The translations under genes and the position numbers were made by a program. The notes beneath the pieces are model-generated. The model was not told where the DNA came from. It did not search any database and saw only the letters and a list, made by a program, of their open reading frames with translations. This document shows, piece by piece, positions 44,610 through 58,816 of a DNA stretch of 64,000 nt. The DNA comes from Bolinopsis microptera. Its lineage: Eukaryota; Ctenophora; Tentaculata; Lobata; Bolinopsidae. The stretch spans positions 5,163,675 to 5,227,674 of the forward strand of contig NC_087078.1 of NCBI RefSeq assembly GCF_026151205.1. The letters are read 5' to 3'. The stretch's first letter is position 1. Every line of letters begins with the position of its first letter.

Positions 44610-44965
44610 TTAACCGGACATTATGAAATGTGACACGAATTCTACCGTCGTATCTAGGTTACAACACTTTTCAGTGAAATTGCCAGGAACGAATTCATCA
44701 TCGTAAATCACTCCACCAATCATGGTCCAGGAATTAAATCCACTCACAATACTGGTTACCGCTTGAATCCTAAACAAATTACCACCCCATGTTTTGTTGC
44801 CAGGACAACGTTGATAAAGCTATCAAACTTACTAATCGCAACACTGCCTGCCGCCGTGTTGTACATATCATTCTTCAGATTTTTACATTCGCTACCTTCT
44901 CTACACGCCCCTAGATAGAAGAAAAGCAAGCAAGCTCCGTAAATGAAGCCGCCAGTCAAAAACCT
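44610..44965 (-). CDS. Possible two-exon fragment of a small membrane protein gene
   Basis: On the minus strand, a frame with a hydrophobic segment (TGGFIYGACLLFFYLGA) and ...NTAAGSVAI ends at a donor A|GTAAGT (about 44830). A second frame reading VTSIVSGFNSWTMIGGVIYDDEFVPGN.. ends at TAA (44610). Composition looks coding and the two fit in phase if a CAAG acceptor near 44760 is used. No family is recognised and no start codon is located; a promoter-like region lies upstream at 45.3-45.6 kb. Confidence 0.3.
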
Positions 44966-45279
44966 AGGCTTTTAACAGCTAGGACAATAGAGAAATGATA
45001 GGAGTCAGATAATGATCAATTATATGAGTTGTTTATATTGGGGAGCTCAAATAGAGGACCTTCCTTTATTCACCGTACCTCGATTATACCATAAACGATA
45101 ATACCTCATACCCGTGCTGAATGACCACTCACTCGTTCAATATCTAGGTTATTGACAGCACATGATATTTCTTCTCCTACTTTCTAGAAGTTCTAGAATT
45201 ACAGGGACCCATCATTAAGCCATTTAACGCTGATTAAATGTGGTGTATATGGAGATTATTGAATTGTAGGACTAGGTCT

Positions 45280-45647
45280 AGAGGTTACGATATTTCATTG
45301 GCCCTCAGACTGGTGTACTGCGCACCCCTTAACTAAACCAATTAAAACACGGTGTACATGACACGTGACACAAAGCAACCAATCAGAAAGCAGCAAGTGA
45401 CCCAAACCAACCAATCAGACAAAGGGTTCCAGTAGTGCGGCGGAAACGCATGCTGTAGCTTCCGGGACTCGGTTTGTAACCAGGGAAACAAAGACTCGTT
45501 GTCATGGTAACCTGCACCTTACTGGTCGATTAGGGGTCATATTTAGAGGCAATGTTGTTACACAGGACTTTTGTAAAGCTTGCTGTGTAGTGTTCGGAGG
45601 AGAATACTTTCATTGGAAATGCAGAATGTGGATGAAGCATATTTACT
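45280..45647 (+). promoter_or_regulatory. CCAAT/E-box/X-box promoter-like region with a possible first exon
   Basis: The region contains CCAATCAG boxes at about 45379 and 45411, CACGTG at about 45363, and two RFX X-box-like motifs (GTAACCAGGGAAAC at 45476-45489; GTTGTCATGGTAAC at 45498-45511). About 110 bases further, an ATG at 45619 opens ten codons (MQNVDEAYL) ending at a donor CT|GTGAGT (45647). It may start a plus-strand gene, or act in both directions for the minus-strand fragment at 44.6-44.97 kb. No second plus-strand exon was found. Confidence 0.35.
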
Positions 45648-46679
45648 GTGAGTAGCTATTGCAGTTCAGGGACTGGTTTAGTCCACCTCAAATAAGTTAT
45701 CTTTACGTGTTTTATTGGACGTTATATGCACAGTTGATAGGCGGACACTGGGAACAATACGTTGTTTAACGTCTGTTGTGGGTGAGTTGGTTAAAATATT
45801 ACGATTTCTGAAATACGAGAACAGCGAAATATTATGGTGTGCCAAGTTAGAAGTTAGTCAGATAATTTGAAATTTAGAAGACATTGCCAAGAGTGGGAAA
45901 ATTGAATCACACGGAATTTGATCAATTAAAAATGCCAAAATGATATTTATAAAGTAACTGAGCTGTACAGAACATCGTTATCAAAATAGTTGAGCTATAC
46001 ATTACTCTCTTGAGTTAACTGAAATAAAGTCAGAATAATCTCACTTGATCACAAACACAGAATTGTTTAATCAACAAGTTTAGCATAATATGATTTATAC
46101 AAAAAAAAAATAAGGCTATGTTAAGAAAGTTAACGTTGTTTTCACCTACATAATAACGAAAATAATGTGAATAGTTTAAGTCTTGAAAGGACGCTTTGCT
46201 TCCAAATTCCTAATACCTATAAACAATATTTTACATGAGTGAAGTGACATAATGAAAAACTCGGGATGAACAAATTAACATTTTCCAAGAACTAAATTAA
46301 CAAAAACAGCTACTAACAAACTAAATCTCCCAACAAGACAAAAATTCAGCTTTAACACAAGTCACAACCCTACATCTGAGCATGTCCCAAACCTAAACCT
46401 TTCCTTCCCAAAATACACATACCGCACAATCTGCTTGAATATAAAACAACCATGTGTACACTGTACATTATAACATTAATTGTTATCTTAATGTCAACGT
46501 GGAATGTAAAGTAAAAACTTATCAATAATAACGTAACGTAAACCAAATTAAAATATTCCTGGCACTTCAAGAAAAGAAACGTCCGTGGGTGTCCTGTGCT
46601 TTGTGTGCCATCCTCCGACACTAATAAAGAAATGATATTATCACGTGATTATGACGTGATTATGACGTCAGCCTCTTCG
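45648..46679. other. Downstream of the ANKRD26-like gene; no other gene supported
   Basis: Minus-strand 3' untranslated sequence of the ANKRD26-like gene (stop at 46680) should occupy the right side. The rest is AT-rich with no clear coding exon on either strand. Confidence 0.35.
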
Positions 46680-49600
46680 TCACAGATAGTAATTGCTCCT
46701 CATAATACTCATATAACGAGGGGACGGCGAGGTCCGCCCTGACTGCTGAAGTTCTGTGCGCGGGGAGAGATTCTGATCGCTTGAAGCAGAATGCTCGCTT
46801 CGTGACGACAACTGTGCCCAAAGTTCCGTACTGCCATCGTTGTTTATTTTCTCGTCGAGATACTTGTTTATTGATTGATTGAGACGAGCTTTCATCCGCG
46901 CCAGTGTTTCGCTGGGATCTGAATAAGGTTTACGTGCAGAAGTATTGATGTTCTTGTTGGTGTCTGCGTCAAGTGCTGATTTGTAGTCGTCGTAGTTACG
47001 AGTTTTAGTTTGAAGCTCACGTTGTTGGTCTTCCAGACTTTGTTCCAACTGAGAAATGTGAGTGTTTAAAATCATTTGGCAGAAAGTTGAACAGAGTGGG
47101 ACGTTTCATGATGTAATAAAGAGTTACATAATATGTAAATTTGTCATTATATCAAGGTGAATAACTGCCGGTGAAAGAATTCAAATTACGTAACACTTTA
47201 TTAAATGGCGGTTTCAATAGATTTAAATTTTGAAATTTGACCCCGAACCAGAAATATTCAAACATTTTAACAGCATTAAAAGAAACTTAGATTATTTAAC
47301 AAGAATGCGTGCTAATGCATGAATACAATGTGTGAGACTAAAAATTATTAAATAACTGCGAGAGTTAGATCTGTGATATCGGGGGTGGGGCAAGGCGGAT
47401 TCTTCCAACATAAATTAGTAGAGAAAGATGATTAAAAGTAACCAACAAAGATACACGATAAACTATAATTGTAATTTCATGACAACTGCTCCTGGGGCCA
47501 TTGTTCAAAGCTGTGATATGATAGTAATAATAGTATAAAATACTCTAAAACATAAACTGTTCACAGTTTATGTTTTAGTAGTATATCAAATCAAAAGTAA
47601 TTCAAATCAAAATAATTCCTTCACTAACATGTTTCCGACGCTCCTGTTCCCGCTCCAACAGAGACTTTATCATTCTGTTCTCCGACAGCAGAGTACTCGC
47701 ATTAACCTGGTCTTTTGTCAGAGCAGACTTTGTATCGTTCAGCTCCTTCTTGAGCTCGGCAGCGGTGCGCTCGAACCCTCGTTTCATCTTATCCTCGTTC
47801 TCGGATCTCATGGTGTCGATTGTAGAACGCGCTTTACTTTGCTCCTCTAGTTGCCTGGTGGGAAAGTTATCGTTAACTACTTTCAAATGAAATGAGGTAT
47901 TTATATCTTTAAATAAATAATTTATTTTTCAGTAATATTTGGAATTTGGATGGTTGGTAGCTTGAAGCTTTCATTAAAGTTTGAGAAGCACAAATTCAGA
48001 AACTTTGGCAATATAAAACTACTTATTATACACAAAATGAAGCTTTGAAATATTGTTGACTCACGCATTGATTTCCTCTAGTTTTCTGTTAAGTTCAATT
48101 CTCGCTCGACCCTCCGCCTGTTTCTTCACACTTTCCAGCTCCTCCCTATATCAGAAGATACATATCAGATAGAGATTAATATCAGCTTGATATCAACTAG
48201 ATATCATCAACAAAAGGTATTTGTTTGTCACATATTTTGATTAGATATAAATATATGTAAAATATTCAGCAGTGACACTACTAAAACAGTTTCCCACATT
48301 CAATAACTGATTGCCGACTGTATTAATATAATATTACATTATTACATTATAATGAGAAGCTAGAAAAACAATTCTGATTGGGTAACAATACACTCAATGA
48401 TATGCAAATTTTCCTTGCTTGGCCCTCAACGAGTATCTGATTAGATTTATAGCACTAGTTTCAGAGGACGGCTATTCATTAAACAAAAGGGTTTGTTATG
48501 CAGTACAGTGTATTGTAAGCAATGCACACATCGCATTTGTTTATTGTCGTGTTATCGACTGGTCAGCTTGATATTGACATATTCTGACGATCAGAAGGGA
48601 GGGCCGGGGCAGGACAAATTCAGAAGCTGCACATATTACAGCTACGTTAATCACTGTTATAATTTGCGATTGACAAACAAATCAGTTATTCGACAAACGT
48701 AGAGACGTGTGAACATACAGATATACAAAAACCGAACAGACAAACGAACCTCGTGACGAGATCTGATCCGATTTTGTTGTGGATGTTGTTGAGGTCCAAC
48801 TGTAACTGTTGGCATCTCAGTTCTGCACTCTGTCGCGCTTTACTGTTTGAGCTACTCTCAGCCTGCAGCTGTTGGATCTTCCCTTGCAAAGCTGAAAAGG
48901 GGAGTTATTTATATCAAACAAGGACTGAAAAGTGGAGATTCTAATAATTTAAGTTAGAATTATGTTTTAGAGTAGAATTGGAATATCCAAAGCTCTCAAA
49001 CATTTCACAAGTAGTTGGCTCTCATCGTTATCTAAATGAATAAAAGAACTTTACAAGTTTAAATAATTCTCTTCAGCTAATATGGTTCTATTGTTAAAGA
49101 GATGGTTATCACTGCGAGCCTGCGATATGGTTGGACACACTTCATATTACCAAAGTTATTGAATCCAAACTCTGGAATTTAGAGGTCACCGTAATGTTGT
49201 TATTTGGAACTCAGCCCCGTTACCATGGCAACACTGTAATATAATTACGATAAAAAGCTGCTTCAATTCGCTGCTTGTTTATAGAGAGACCTTCATGGTA
49301 AATTAACAATTCTTCCGTTTCAGAGAGAGGAGTGGTATTCTAACAAATAACTTGATCTGATACTATAAATTAGCGGTAAAGGTCATTTGTTTGATAATGC
49401 TGTGGTATGAAAAAAGTTGTCTCGAACATTCTATCTGGTGGTAATATGCTGAGTGAGTCCCTGCCGAACCTAAAGTAACCTAAAGTAAGTAAGAGTCTCA
49501 TCACAGTGATCTCTTTAATAGACAGCATTTCTCAAAACTTAATTAATTAACCAACCACCGCTTTGGTAAAGTTATGAAGTTTAATCAAGACATTAATATA

Positions 49601-52600
49601 TATCATGAGCTAAGTAAGCCAGTGCTAAGTTGACCTGAATAACTCTACATTCCACATTGCAAACGTAACACTGTCTGTACTATGTCCCATAACAGATCGC
49701 AGAGTTCTAACAAAAACTTGACATATGTTTCACAAGTAGCTCTCTACAATTCGGTTAATCTATAACAGTAAGCACGCTTTAAGGATTTGAGCATGATCAT
49801 ATCACGGAATTGAGGGTTGTAGAATCTAGCGTGCTCTTTAATTGCGCGCAGTAATGTTATGTGTGTGCTGTGTGTGACGGATGTTATATAAAGTATAACA
49901 TTCAATTGGAGGTGGTTACGTAGAGACAGGTAGAATGTGTGGAAATGGTGTGGGGATTACCGTCATCTAATTATGCTGTACTTTATTAATTAATTACATG
50001 TAAATTAATAAATAATCATGCTTTCCAAAGGTACTTATCTTAATTAGTATTTATCTTCGAGTAAACAGCCTCAGATTGTAGAAAGTGAAACAATTAAGCA
50101 AAATCGAATGCATAAAATCCATGGGAGGATTTCGTGATGTGTAACTCACTAATAACAAAGATAAAGTAAAAACTAAAAGACTAACTTTGCATTTCATTCT
50201 TTATGAGAAGGTAGTTTCCCTCCGCCGCGCCTCTCCGTTCACTCTCCATCCTGACACTATTCTGAGCGTCATCCAGAGTTTTCTCTAGTTCCCCTACTCG
50301 CCTTTTCTGAGCCATCTTGTCTCGCTGTACCTGTTATACAAGAGTTATTGTCAGAGTTCAGCATTTATATATTGCTTTTAAAATAGAACGTGACAGTAGT
50401 AAGTACATATTATATTTGATTTGTTGAATTTGTCAGTTGAGAGCTGATTGGCTGAAAGCTATGAGAGGTATAATCAAGATTCAAGAGTTTTATTTTGCTC
50501 ATAACAGGACAAGTTGGGCCAATTCAATTATTGCATTTCTAAATCTGGACTTTCCGCCAAGAAACGTCCATTTGTCAATCTTCCTTTATTTCTAGAGAAT
50601 TCGAGATCAACATGGCGTTACAATTTAAAGAAGTAGTATTAAAAATCAGCCCCCTTAGAGCAATATAACACGTAATGAACTCCCGTATCGCCTGCTAAGT
50701 ATCCAGGGTACACGTAATCCACACAAGGAACCTTCTAGAACAAGAACCATAAAGTCGCTTTAATAAAAAGTTGAAAAAGTGGTATACAATATGCATGAAT
50801 ACCAAATTTGGCCAACTTTTTATAAATACGACTTATTGTGACACTGACCTTTCCTTTCAGTGCATTGTATTTCTGTTCCTTTATCTTTCCCTCTTCAGCT
50901 TCCTTTTGTGTAATTAACAATTGATCCTTTAGTTCAGCTGAAACACAAAATATATGTTAAATTATAATTATATTATGTTATTGTTAATTGTGTTATAAAA
51001 ACTAAACATTTTAATGAAGACAGCTGCTCATGTTGAATGTTTTAAACATATTTAGAGTTAATGTAAATTTAGTTAAACGGTGCAGTACAAAAAACAAGGT
51101 AACACAATATGTAATGAGCTACAATTAATGAAAGAAACATCTACAAGTTCGTGATTTTTTCACGTGAGCGCTAAGCCTTCCAGGCAGCGCTCACGTAATG
51201 TCCGACTAAATAAAGTCCGATAAGGTATAATATGGATATGTGGCATACCAATTCTGTCAGTTTTATTAGAAACGAATATAATTATAGACGCATAATTTTA
51301 TGAATTCTGGCTGATCATAAATTATAAAACACTGACAATCTGAACATTTTGACATTATATGCAGAGTATATAATGTATAATTATTACATTATAATTATTA
51401 CATTATAATTATTATACATTATATAATGTATAATCACAGTTACCGAAACTTCTTTAACAGATCAATCTAACTTACAATATGGTTGGCCAATTACTCGACT
51501 AATCTGAGTTTTTTTGTTATAGAGACAAACTTTTATGAACTCTGGATCATCACAGAACTGACATTCTTATATCATAATATTATACAGGTACCAAAACATC
51601 TTAAACAATAAACAGCTGCCACCAAAACAATATCAACAGCTATTTGACCATAACATCAAACAGCTAAAACTATGCAAGAATGCGCAAGTTAAAAGGTCAA
51701 ACCTTATTCAGAGCAGAAATAAAGATGTGTCTTCAGAAAACATGCAGATTGTATATTTTATAGAGATTTCAGAATCATGCACAGTGCACAATCCGGCAAA
51801 TTCTACTTTTAAGTTTTAAAGATAATTTCTCTCTCGTTAACAGCCCCATTCCCCAAGTATACGTTACATTGTATAAATAACATGTTCATTTTTCAAGAAG
51901 CCGACTTACCACTGCACCGGTTAATATATAACGCTAATAACATCTAAAATACAGTACACTGAACAGGTGCTATATCAGGTGCTATATTAACCCGACTGTA
52001 ACAGCTCTCTGTGGTTGCATTGAAACAGAACATTGATTGACAATGATTAAATAATGCAGCTAAGATTAGAACAGAAAAACTCTTGACTATGTCAACATAT
52101 AAACTGTATGAACATGTTACATGAATTTAATAATATCATACATGTGATGCAGCATGTGTTATGCAGCCTTTCCAAACATCAAGCACGCATAACTAACATT
52201 ATTCAAGATATTTACATTCTAAGTACATTATACTACTACTGAATCCAGCTGACAAACCATAACGTTGAATTTATAATTTTATAATTATATATAAGCGCTA
52301 ACGTGCACTAATGTTCGGATTATATTGACACACGATACCTTTAGGGTTAGAACATATTGGAGCACTATCGGACCCTAAAAGTGATGTGTTGGTTTTATTT
52401 GTCTTATCTGATGAAGAAGCGTGGAGAATAATTGGAGAGTTGTTAAAGAGCTTCGAATATAAATTATCGAATGGGTAGTGTTCACTTTCAGTAAAAAATA
52501 GCATGCATTTTAATCAATTTACAAACAAGCTCGGATATTGGCATCTAGAATCAGTTTATAAAAAAATCAAGAATGGAAAAATGAAACACTAAACAAACGA

Positions 52601-55600
52601 ACCTATATCTTTGTGAAGATCGGTCATGTTGGCCTGCAGTGCGTCCACATTGGCCTCCGCCACCTTCCTTGACTGAGCTGCCTTCTTCACCTTCTTCTGT
52701 TCCACATGAAGCGAGTTGTTGAGGTCCTGGTTCTCATGCTCCAGGCTCGTGATTCTACCTCCGATGTGAGACCGGGTTTTAATCTCGTTTTCCAGCATCT
52801 GCCTCGTTTCATCCAGTTCTTTAGATGCTAATGTTCTGCCCATCTTTTCTTCTCTGTGACTATCCTTGAATTCCTCTACGGTGTTCCTCAGGGTGTCGTT
52901 CAAGGATTCCAGTGATGCGGCGTTTTTCTTAGCTTCAGTGAGCTCGTCCTTCAGTTGTGTGGTGTAATCTTGTTCTGATTTGTAGAGATCCTGGTAGTGA
53001 GCCTTGTTCTGTGCTTCACGATCATGGTTACCCTTCAATTCAATAAGATCGTTATTCAAGGTACTATTCGCCAGAGACTTACTGTCAAGCTTCCTCTCAA
53101 CATCCTTCCTAAGAGTAATCTCCGCATCAAGCTTATCTTTAGTGTTCGACAACTCGTTCTTCAAATGAAGTCTGTCTGTGTACAACTCCTGAAGTTTCTT
53201 CTCAATCTTCTTAATTTCTTCACACAGCTCGGTGTTCTTCGCCTCAAGACTAGACTTTTGTTGTTTGAACATGTCCTCTTTGACCCTGATGGAGGATGCC
53301 TGTTGTTTCACCTCCTGCTTAAGACGACTGATCTCTATTTCACCCATGTCCTTGGCTGCCTCAGCAGACACCAAGTTTTGCCTCAACTCTGACATGTGTT
53401 CTTGTAGTGCTTCGTTCTTCTTCTTCAGTTCTTCTCTGGTCTTGTCATTCTCCTTCATGAACTTCGATCTAGTTTCAGTTAGTTTCTCGTTTACCAGGTT
53501 CACTGAATCGTCCCTCATCTGAAGACTTTCCGTCATCTGATCCACCTGCATTTCCAAAGATTTTTTGTCTTCGCTGAGGTGCTCAAACTTGCACTTCAAC
53601 ATTTCCAGCTCGTGATTGTTCAGAGCGAACTTCTCTCGTTCCTTTTGGAGCTGCTCTTCCATGCTGGATACGTATTTTTCCTTAATTTGATCCCGCTCAG
53701 CATTTGTCAGAATGGCCCCGGTCTTGTCCAAGATAAGTTTATTTGTTTCGTTTAACTCAATTTGAACGTCTTTCACTTTATTACTGGAATGTAGCAGCTT
53801 TTCTTCCAATTCTCCAACTTCGATTTGTAGAATTTTTATCTTCTCGTCCTTTTCAGCTACATTTTCGATCAAGTGGTCCGTATCAGAACAAAGAGATTCC
53901 TCTTTCATCTTTCGTATCTGAGCTTCTTTCTCAAACTTCAGCGCCAGTTGTCGAACCTCTTCCTCGGCATTCCTCAACTTACGTGCCGTTTCTTCGCATT
54001 GCTGTGTTTTGAATTTGAGTTGGGCATCAACTTCGCCGATCTTGTGGTTCATCACGTTTATCTGCTCATTAGCTGAAGCAGTGCCGATCTCCTCTGCCAT
54101 CTTCAACTTCCCCTCCATTTCCACGAGCTTATTTTGCTTGATATCACGTTCTGTGACAGTTTTTTCGAAGTCGACTCTTAATTTTTGGATTTCGTCGGAA
54201 AACTGTTTATTGGATGTTTTGAGCTCGTTTTCTTTTAGATCAAAGCCGTGCTGAGACAAAGTAAGATTAGAAATCTCAGTTCTCAACTTTTCCTCAAGAT
54301 CTTTGATGGTTGAGTTTTTCTCATCCAGTTTTGATGATTGTATATCGGTTTTACCACTCAGTTCATTAACTGAACTCTCCAGTTTCTGAATGCATGTTTT
54401 CATCTCGGATTCACTCTCAACCCACTTCTTTGACTCCTCCTCATGCTTCGCCTTCAGATTAGACAGATCATTCAGGAGATTTTTATTTCGGTTTTCAGCG
54501 TTTCTGCACACCTCTTCAGCCTCAGTCAACTGCTGCATAAAATCTTGCTTCTGTCGAATGTTTTTTGAGGCTTCTGACGAAAGATCTCTGCTTCTGTTGA
54601 CCTGATCGTTAAACATTTCTTCCTGAATCAACCTAGTTTTCTGTTCCTCCTCGAGCATTATTTTCAGTTCGCTGATCTCAGACTCGTACTGCTTCTGAGA
54701 GTGTTCATACTTCTTGGTTTCTATTTCAAGTTGTTTCTTTGCTAACTCCGCCGCTTGATGATCGGAAACCAACAGTTTGTGTTTTGATTCGAGCTGCTGA
54801 AGGTTTTCTTTCGATGTTCTGTACTGTGATTCTATGCTAGCCCTCTCTTCCAATTCATGTTCGTATTTTAGTTTTAAGCTCCTCAAATCCAATTCCATGT
54901 CCATTCTCGATTTATCATCGTTTGTTTTCGTGCTATAAGTTGCATCGATTTTTCGCCTGAGCTCCTCAGTTTCAATTTCTAGCTGCTTCCGAAGCGTGTC
55001 ACTTTTGTTCTTTGATTCTGTAACTCGATGAAGCTTGTGTTTCGTCTCTTTCAGCTGCTCTTGGAGTTGTTCCACCTGAGGATTACTTTGAATTTCAAGA
55101 TTAGTTTGGATGTAAGATACAGCTTCACTTAGGGCACTAGCACATTCGCTCATGTTTGCTTCAGCCCTAGCAGCGGGGGCAATGTTAGGATTAACCTTAA
55201 GATCCATTTGGACTTCTTGCGTCACTTTTACGGACATATCAACAGGCATTTCTTCCTTATCAATCAGCGAATTAATCGACTCTTCACTCGCAGCACGCTG
55301 TATATCTGCCGATTTTACATTCCTTGAATCAGTAGCATATGACTCTGACAAAGAGCATGGACTTTGTGACCGTCTGCTCTTTCTTATCTCTTGAAGCTCT
55401 CGCTCAGCTTCCGACTTCCTCCTCTCAATATCTTCATATTTAGCTGAAAGAGCTGGGTCACCAGGAGAAGTCCGTGCCACAGATTTTTGTTCTGATGTAC
55501 TGGCAATTTCTTCATCCCCCTCCGCCTGATCATCTTTCTTTTCTTTTTTCGGCGTGCTAGTCCCGTCAGGTTCAGCGAAGCAAATAGGGGCACTTCCGAA

Positions 55601-58600
55601 TGAAACCCTTGGGGTGACATGTTTAGAAGTTGGGACAGACTTTTGTTCTAAGCATTCTCCCTCCATTGGACTGACTGACGAGCAATAATTAGAGTTAGGA
55701 GAGTTAGGAGAATTGCTGGAAGAGGTGGCTCTGCCAGTTTCGGGTGTTTCTCTACTTTTCTTAGCTGTAAGATATTTTTTCGCCAACTTTCCAGTTTCAC
55801 TTTCATCAGAGCTCGAATCCTCCATTGTCACATCAGCCTCACAGAAAGGCTCTTGTTTAGATTTTAGCTTCGGTTTCATGATGTTATCTTCAAAGCTGTT
55901 ATTGGCAGCAGGAGAGTCTGGAGCAAACGCAGCTGGAACTCTCACGTCGTTACTCTCCATGTCTATCTCCATGGTGGCCTCCTCTTTGACAGGGGTTATG
56001 TAATTCAAGAGCAAATCACTCGATTTAGCCAATAGTAATTCTGCTTCATCATCAGATATGCCAGAGGTTATATCCTCACTGATGGATTCATCCTTAGATT
56101 TTTCCAGAACTTTTTCAGATTCTACCCTCTTTTCAGCTGCACTAAAGTCGGGTTTAAGTCTAGTTGGGCTAGATCTTGCAGAGTTTAGGATGTTTCTGTC
56201 AGTCAGTGAACTTTTTGACTGAGACACTACGCTTAGGTCATTAATATCGACCGATTTTGACTTGTCCGGCTTATTGTGGCCGCTCTTGTTTAACCCAACT
56301 GAATCATCAAAGGATGTATCTTCTGAATCAGAATCATCGTAGTCCATACCACCAAAATGCAGTTTCGGTTCAGATCGTAATGAATTTGTTGGTGTGATCT
56401 TGTTCTTTTTTACACCATCAGCAATGCTAGATCGATTGCTAGGGGGTGTTTGAGGGGGTGTTCTCTTTGTAGATGCTACCACACCACTAGAAATGGACCT
56501 TGGAGCTTCATCGATATATGGAGTCATTCTAAAGTCACTTGGGGTGTCACCTTTTGGGCTGGGTGATTTTCTGCCGCTTGCACTGCTTCTCACGCTTTCT
56601 GATAAATAACCAGATATTTCAACATCCGAATTAAGAGAAATGCTGTCCGACAAAGTGTTTTCTGGGAGAGGAGAGATTGGATCAGGACTAATAACTTCAC
56701 CCAACTCGGGGCTAGCAACCGGTTCTGTTTTTTCTGTAATAGAGCTCAAAGTGCTGTCATCGTCATCTATCAAGTAGCCTGCCCCTCTAGGTGAAGCTTT
56801 TGGGGTGCTGCCTTCTGAACTGTCTCTTCTTGGTGTAGTGGGCAATCTTTTAGGAGAACCTTTTTCCGATTTTTCTGGAGTTTTGTCATTCTCTGAGGGA
56901 GGATCTTGGTGGCTAGTTGGTCCACTTTGAGTTGTGCAAGATTGATCCCCAGCATCAAAATCGAAACCAAAATCAAGTTTGAGTTCATTTTTATCGGGCA
57001 GATCTTCTTCATCCCTTGAATCTGGCATTGGTATGGTAGGTATATAACCCATATCTTCAGAGCTAAGATTCACCGAAGATTCATCATCATTTATGTTTGA
57101 TACTTGGCCCAAGGAGTTGTCATCAGTACAAGGACTTGTTCCAGGACTTGGAGAGCGTGATGTGTTTGCTCCCAACTCAACCTGTCCCTCACTTAAATCC
57201 GCCGTCTTATTCATGACTTCTAAAAGACGGTTCACAGCAGCCCCAGGAGCGGGACTAGGTTCAATTGCTTTGTCATGTGTCATAGACAAATCTACCTCAG
57301 AAACCGACTTGTCTGAAGATGAAAAGACGTGATCAACATCTATCTCTATATCGTCTGTAGACTTGTTCATAGGGATATCTGGCGACATTGTTCCGTTTAA
57401 TTCTATCGGAGATGACATAAAACTATCATCTTCTGTCAGATCTCCATCCGGTGGGGCAGTCCAATCGTTAGCGGAGTTCTTATGGTTGACAGCTTCATCT
57501 TGACTATTGATAGTGGTGATGTTATCATGTTCTGGGTTGTACTCAGGATTGTCACATTTCTTGTCATGGTCTTCAAGCAACCTTAAACAAGTGTTGTCAG
57601 CACAGATTTGGGCAAAATCAAAAGCTGTCCAGCCATGTTTGTCTTTCATAGTTGTGTCAGGGAACAGACTCAAAAGATACTTTACAATGCTGACATAATT
57701 TGATTTGACTGCCATCATCAGAGGAGTCCTTCCCTCGTTGTCTACAACATTTAGATCAGCACTCTCAGATCCCAAAAGTTCTACGATTTCGTGATTGTTT
57801 TTCCTTGTTGCAATTATAAGTGGGCTTTCTCCTCCACTATTGCAATGATTTACATCGGCTCCAGAAATAACGAGGAGTGACGAAATGTCAACGTTATCAT
57901 TTGAGACAGCGAATATGAGAGGAGAATTTCCATCTTTATCAGCAAGATTAAAGTCAATAATTGGGGTAAAGTTATGATCAACCAGCAATTGAGCCGAAGT
58001 CGCTTGATTGCATTCGCAACTTTTTATCAGTGCAGTTTTACCCTCATTGTCACAGATGTTTGGATTAACTGAACCAGTGGCTAACAAAAAGCATATAGCT
58101 TCATCGTGGCCTTGAGCACAGGCATAATGAAGAGGGGTTCTCAGATCTTTGTCTATCTCATTAACATCACTCTTTTTGAGAGCTTTCTTTAACTTTTTTA
58201 CATCTCCTTTCCAGGCAGCTTTGCAAGATGCAGGTAGTTTCTGTTTCTTTGCCAGCACATATCCTTTACCAGGACCAAGAGAGTCTGAAAAAAATGCATT
58301 ATAATAACTGCCAAATAAAAGAATTATGAATATGTATTATATGGATTATTTTCATACATGAATTTTCTTTTTTAAGAAACAATTCCGAATTCCACTCGTT
58401 TGTGAAAATATAGGCCATTAAAATTGATTAAAAAAATTTGTGGCAAACATGATTATTTCTTATCTATTAATGCAAATGAGTTATGTAAGTTAAATGAAAG
58501 ATTACCACCCAGCATACCTATAGAGAGGTTTGAAAGGCTGTAACTTGAGTCTCCAGAATTATTGCTAAGTTGAGAGATTGGTCTCCCAGGAGAGCCATCA

Positions 58601-58677
58601 ACACTTAGGTTGGCAAAAGATCCATCAAGGCTAGTTTTATTCTTTTTGGAGCCACTTCTTTTAAATAGCTTTTTCAT
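46680..58677 (-). CDS. ANKRD26: ANKRD26-like ankyrin-repeat/coiled-coil protein, eight exons (2,297 aa)
   Basis: Exons in transcript order, all in phase: 58677-58518, 58284-52603, 50937-50849, 50330-50186, 48891-48750, 48145-48065, 47854-47629, 47048-46680. The N-terminus is basic and serine-rich (MKKLFKRSGSKKNK). About six ankyrin repeats follow at residues about 70-300 (TPLHYACAQGHDEA, EGKTALIKSCECN, GGESPLIIATRKNN, EGRTPLMMAVKSN). Next comes a long acidic, Ser/Pro-rich disordered region (about 310-1030). Then a near-continuous coiled coil runs to about 2230. This order matches vertebrate ANKRD26, a distal-appendage protein of centrioles involved in cilia and PIDDosome signalling; the role here is inferred. 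The 5,682-bp exon 2 is exceptionally long. The protein is longer than the human one because of the linker. Confidence 0.8.
49219..49232. promoter_or_regulatory. Perfect RFX X-box in an ANKRD26-like intron
   Basis: GTTACCATGGCAAC matches GTNRCC-N2-RGYAAC without mismatch. It lies in the intron between exons 48891-48750 and 50330-50186. It may be an intronic enhancer or an internal promoter. Confidence 0.45.
49430..49495 (+). mobile_element. Possible 3'-end remnant of a CR1-like LINE
   Basis: CCTAAAGTAACCTAAAGTAAGTAAG resembles the short-repeat tails of the LINE copies at 33.97 and 44.31 kb. Only the tail is recognisable; the preceding bases match poorly. It sits in an ANKRD26-like intron. Confidence 0.3.
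51162..51196. other. Perfect 11-bp inverted repeat in an intron
   Basis: ACGTGAGCGCT (51162-51172) is mirrored by AGCGCTCACGT (51186-51196) around a 13-base loop. It stands out in an AT-rich intron of the ANKRD26-like gene. It could be a structured RNA element or a remnant of a MITE centre. Confidence 0.5.
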
Positions 58678-58816
58678 TATCTAGACATTCTAAAGATAGT
58701 AATGTTATTTCCAGTGCACTTCTAAGTGCTAACGCTTTAAAAGGGGGAAGTAGCATTTCAATATAAATCATATTATACATGACTAGAAAGCCTGTGATCA
58801 CAGGGAGGTGATAGAA

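Noticed and set aside
52298-52504. Alternative 3' exon for the ANKRD26-like gene
   Set aside because: The minus-strand frame looks moderately coding, but no acceptor gives the phase required by the donor at 52603.
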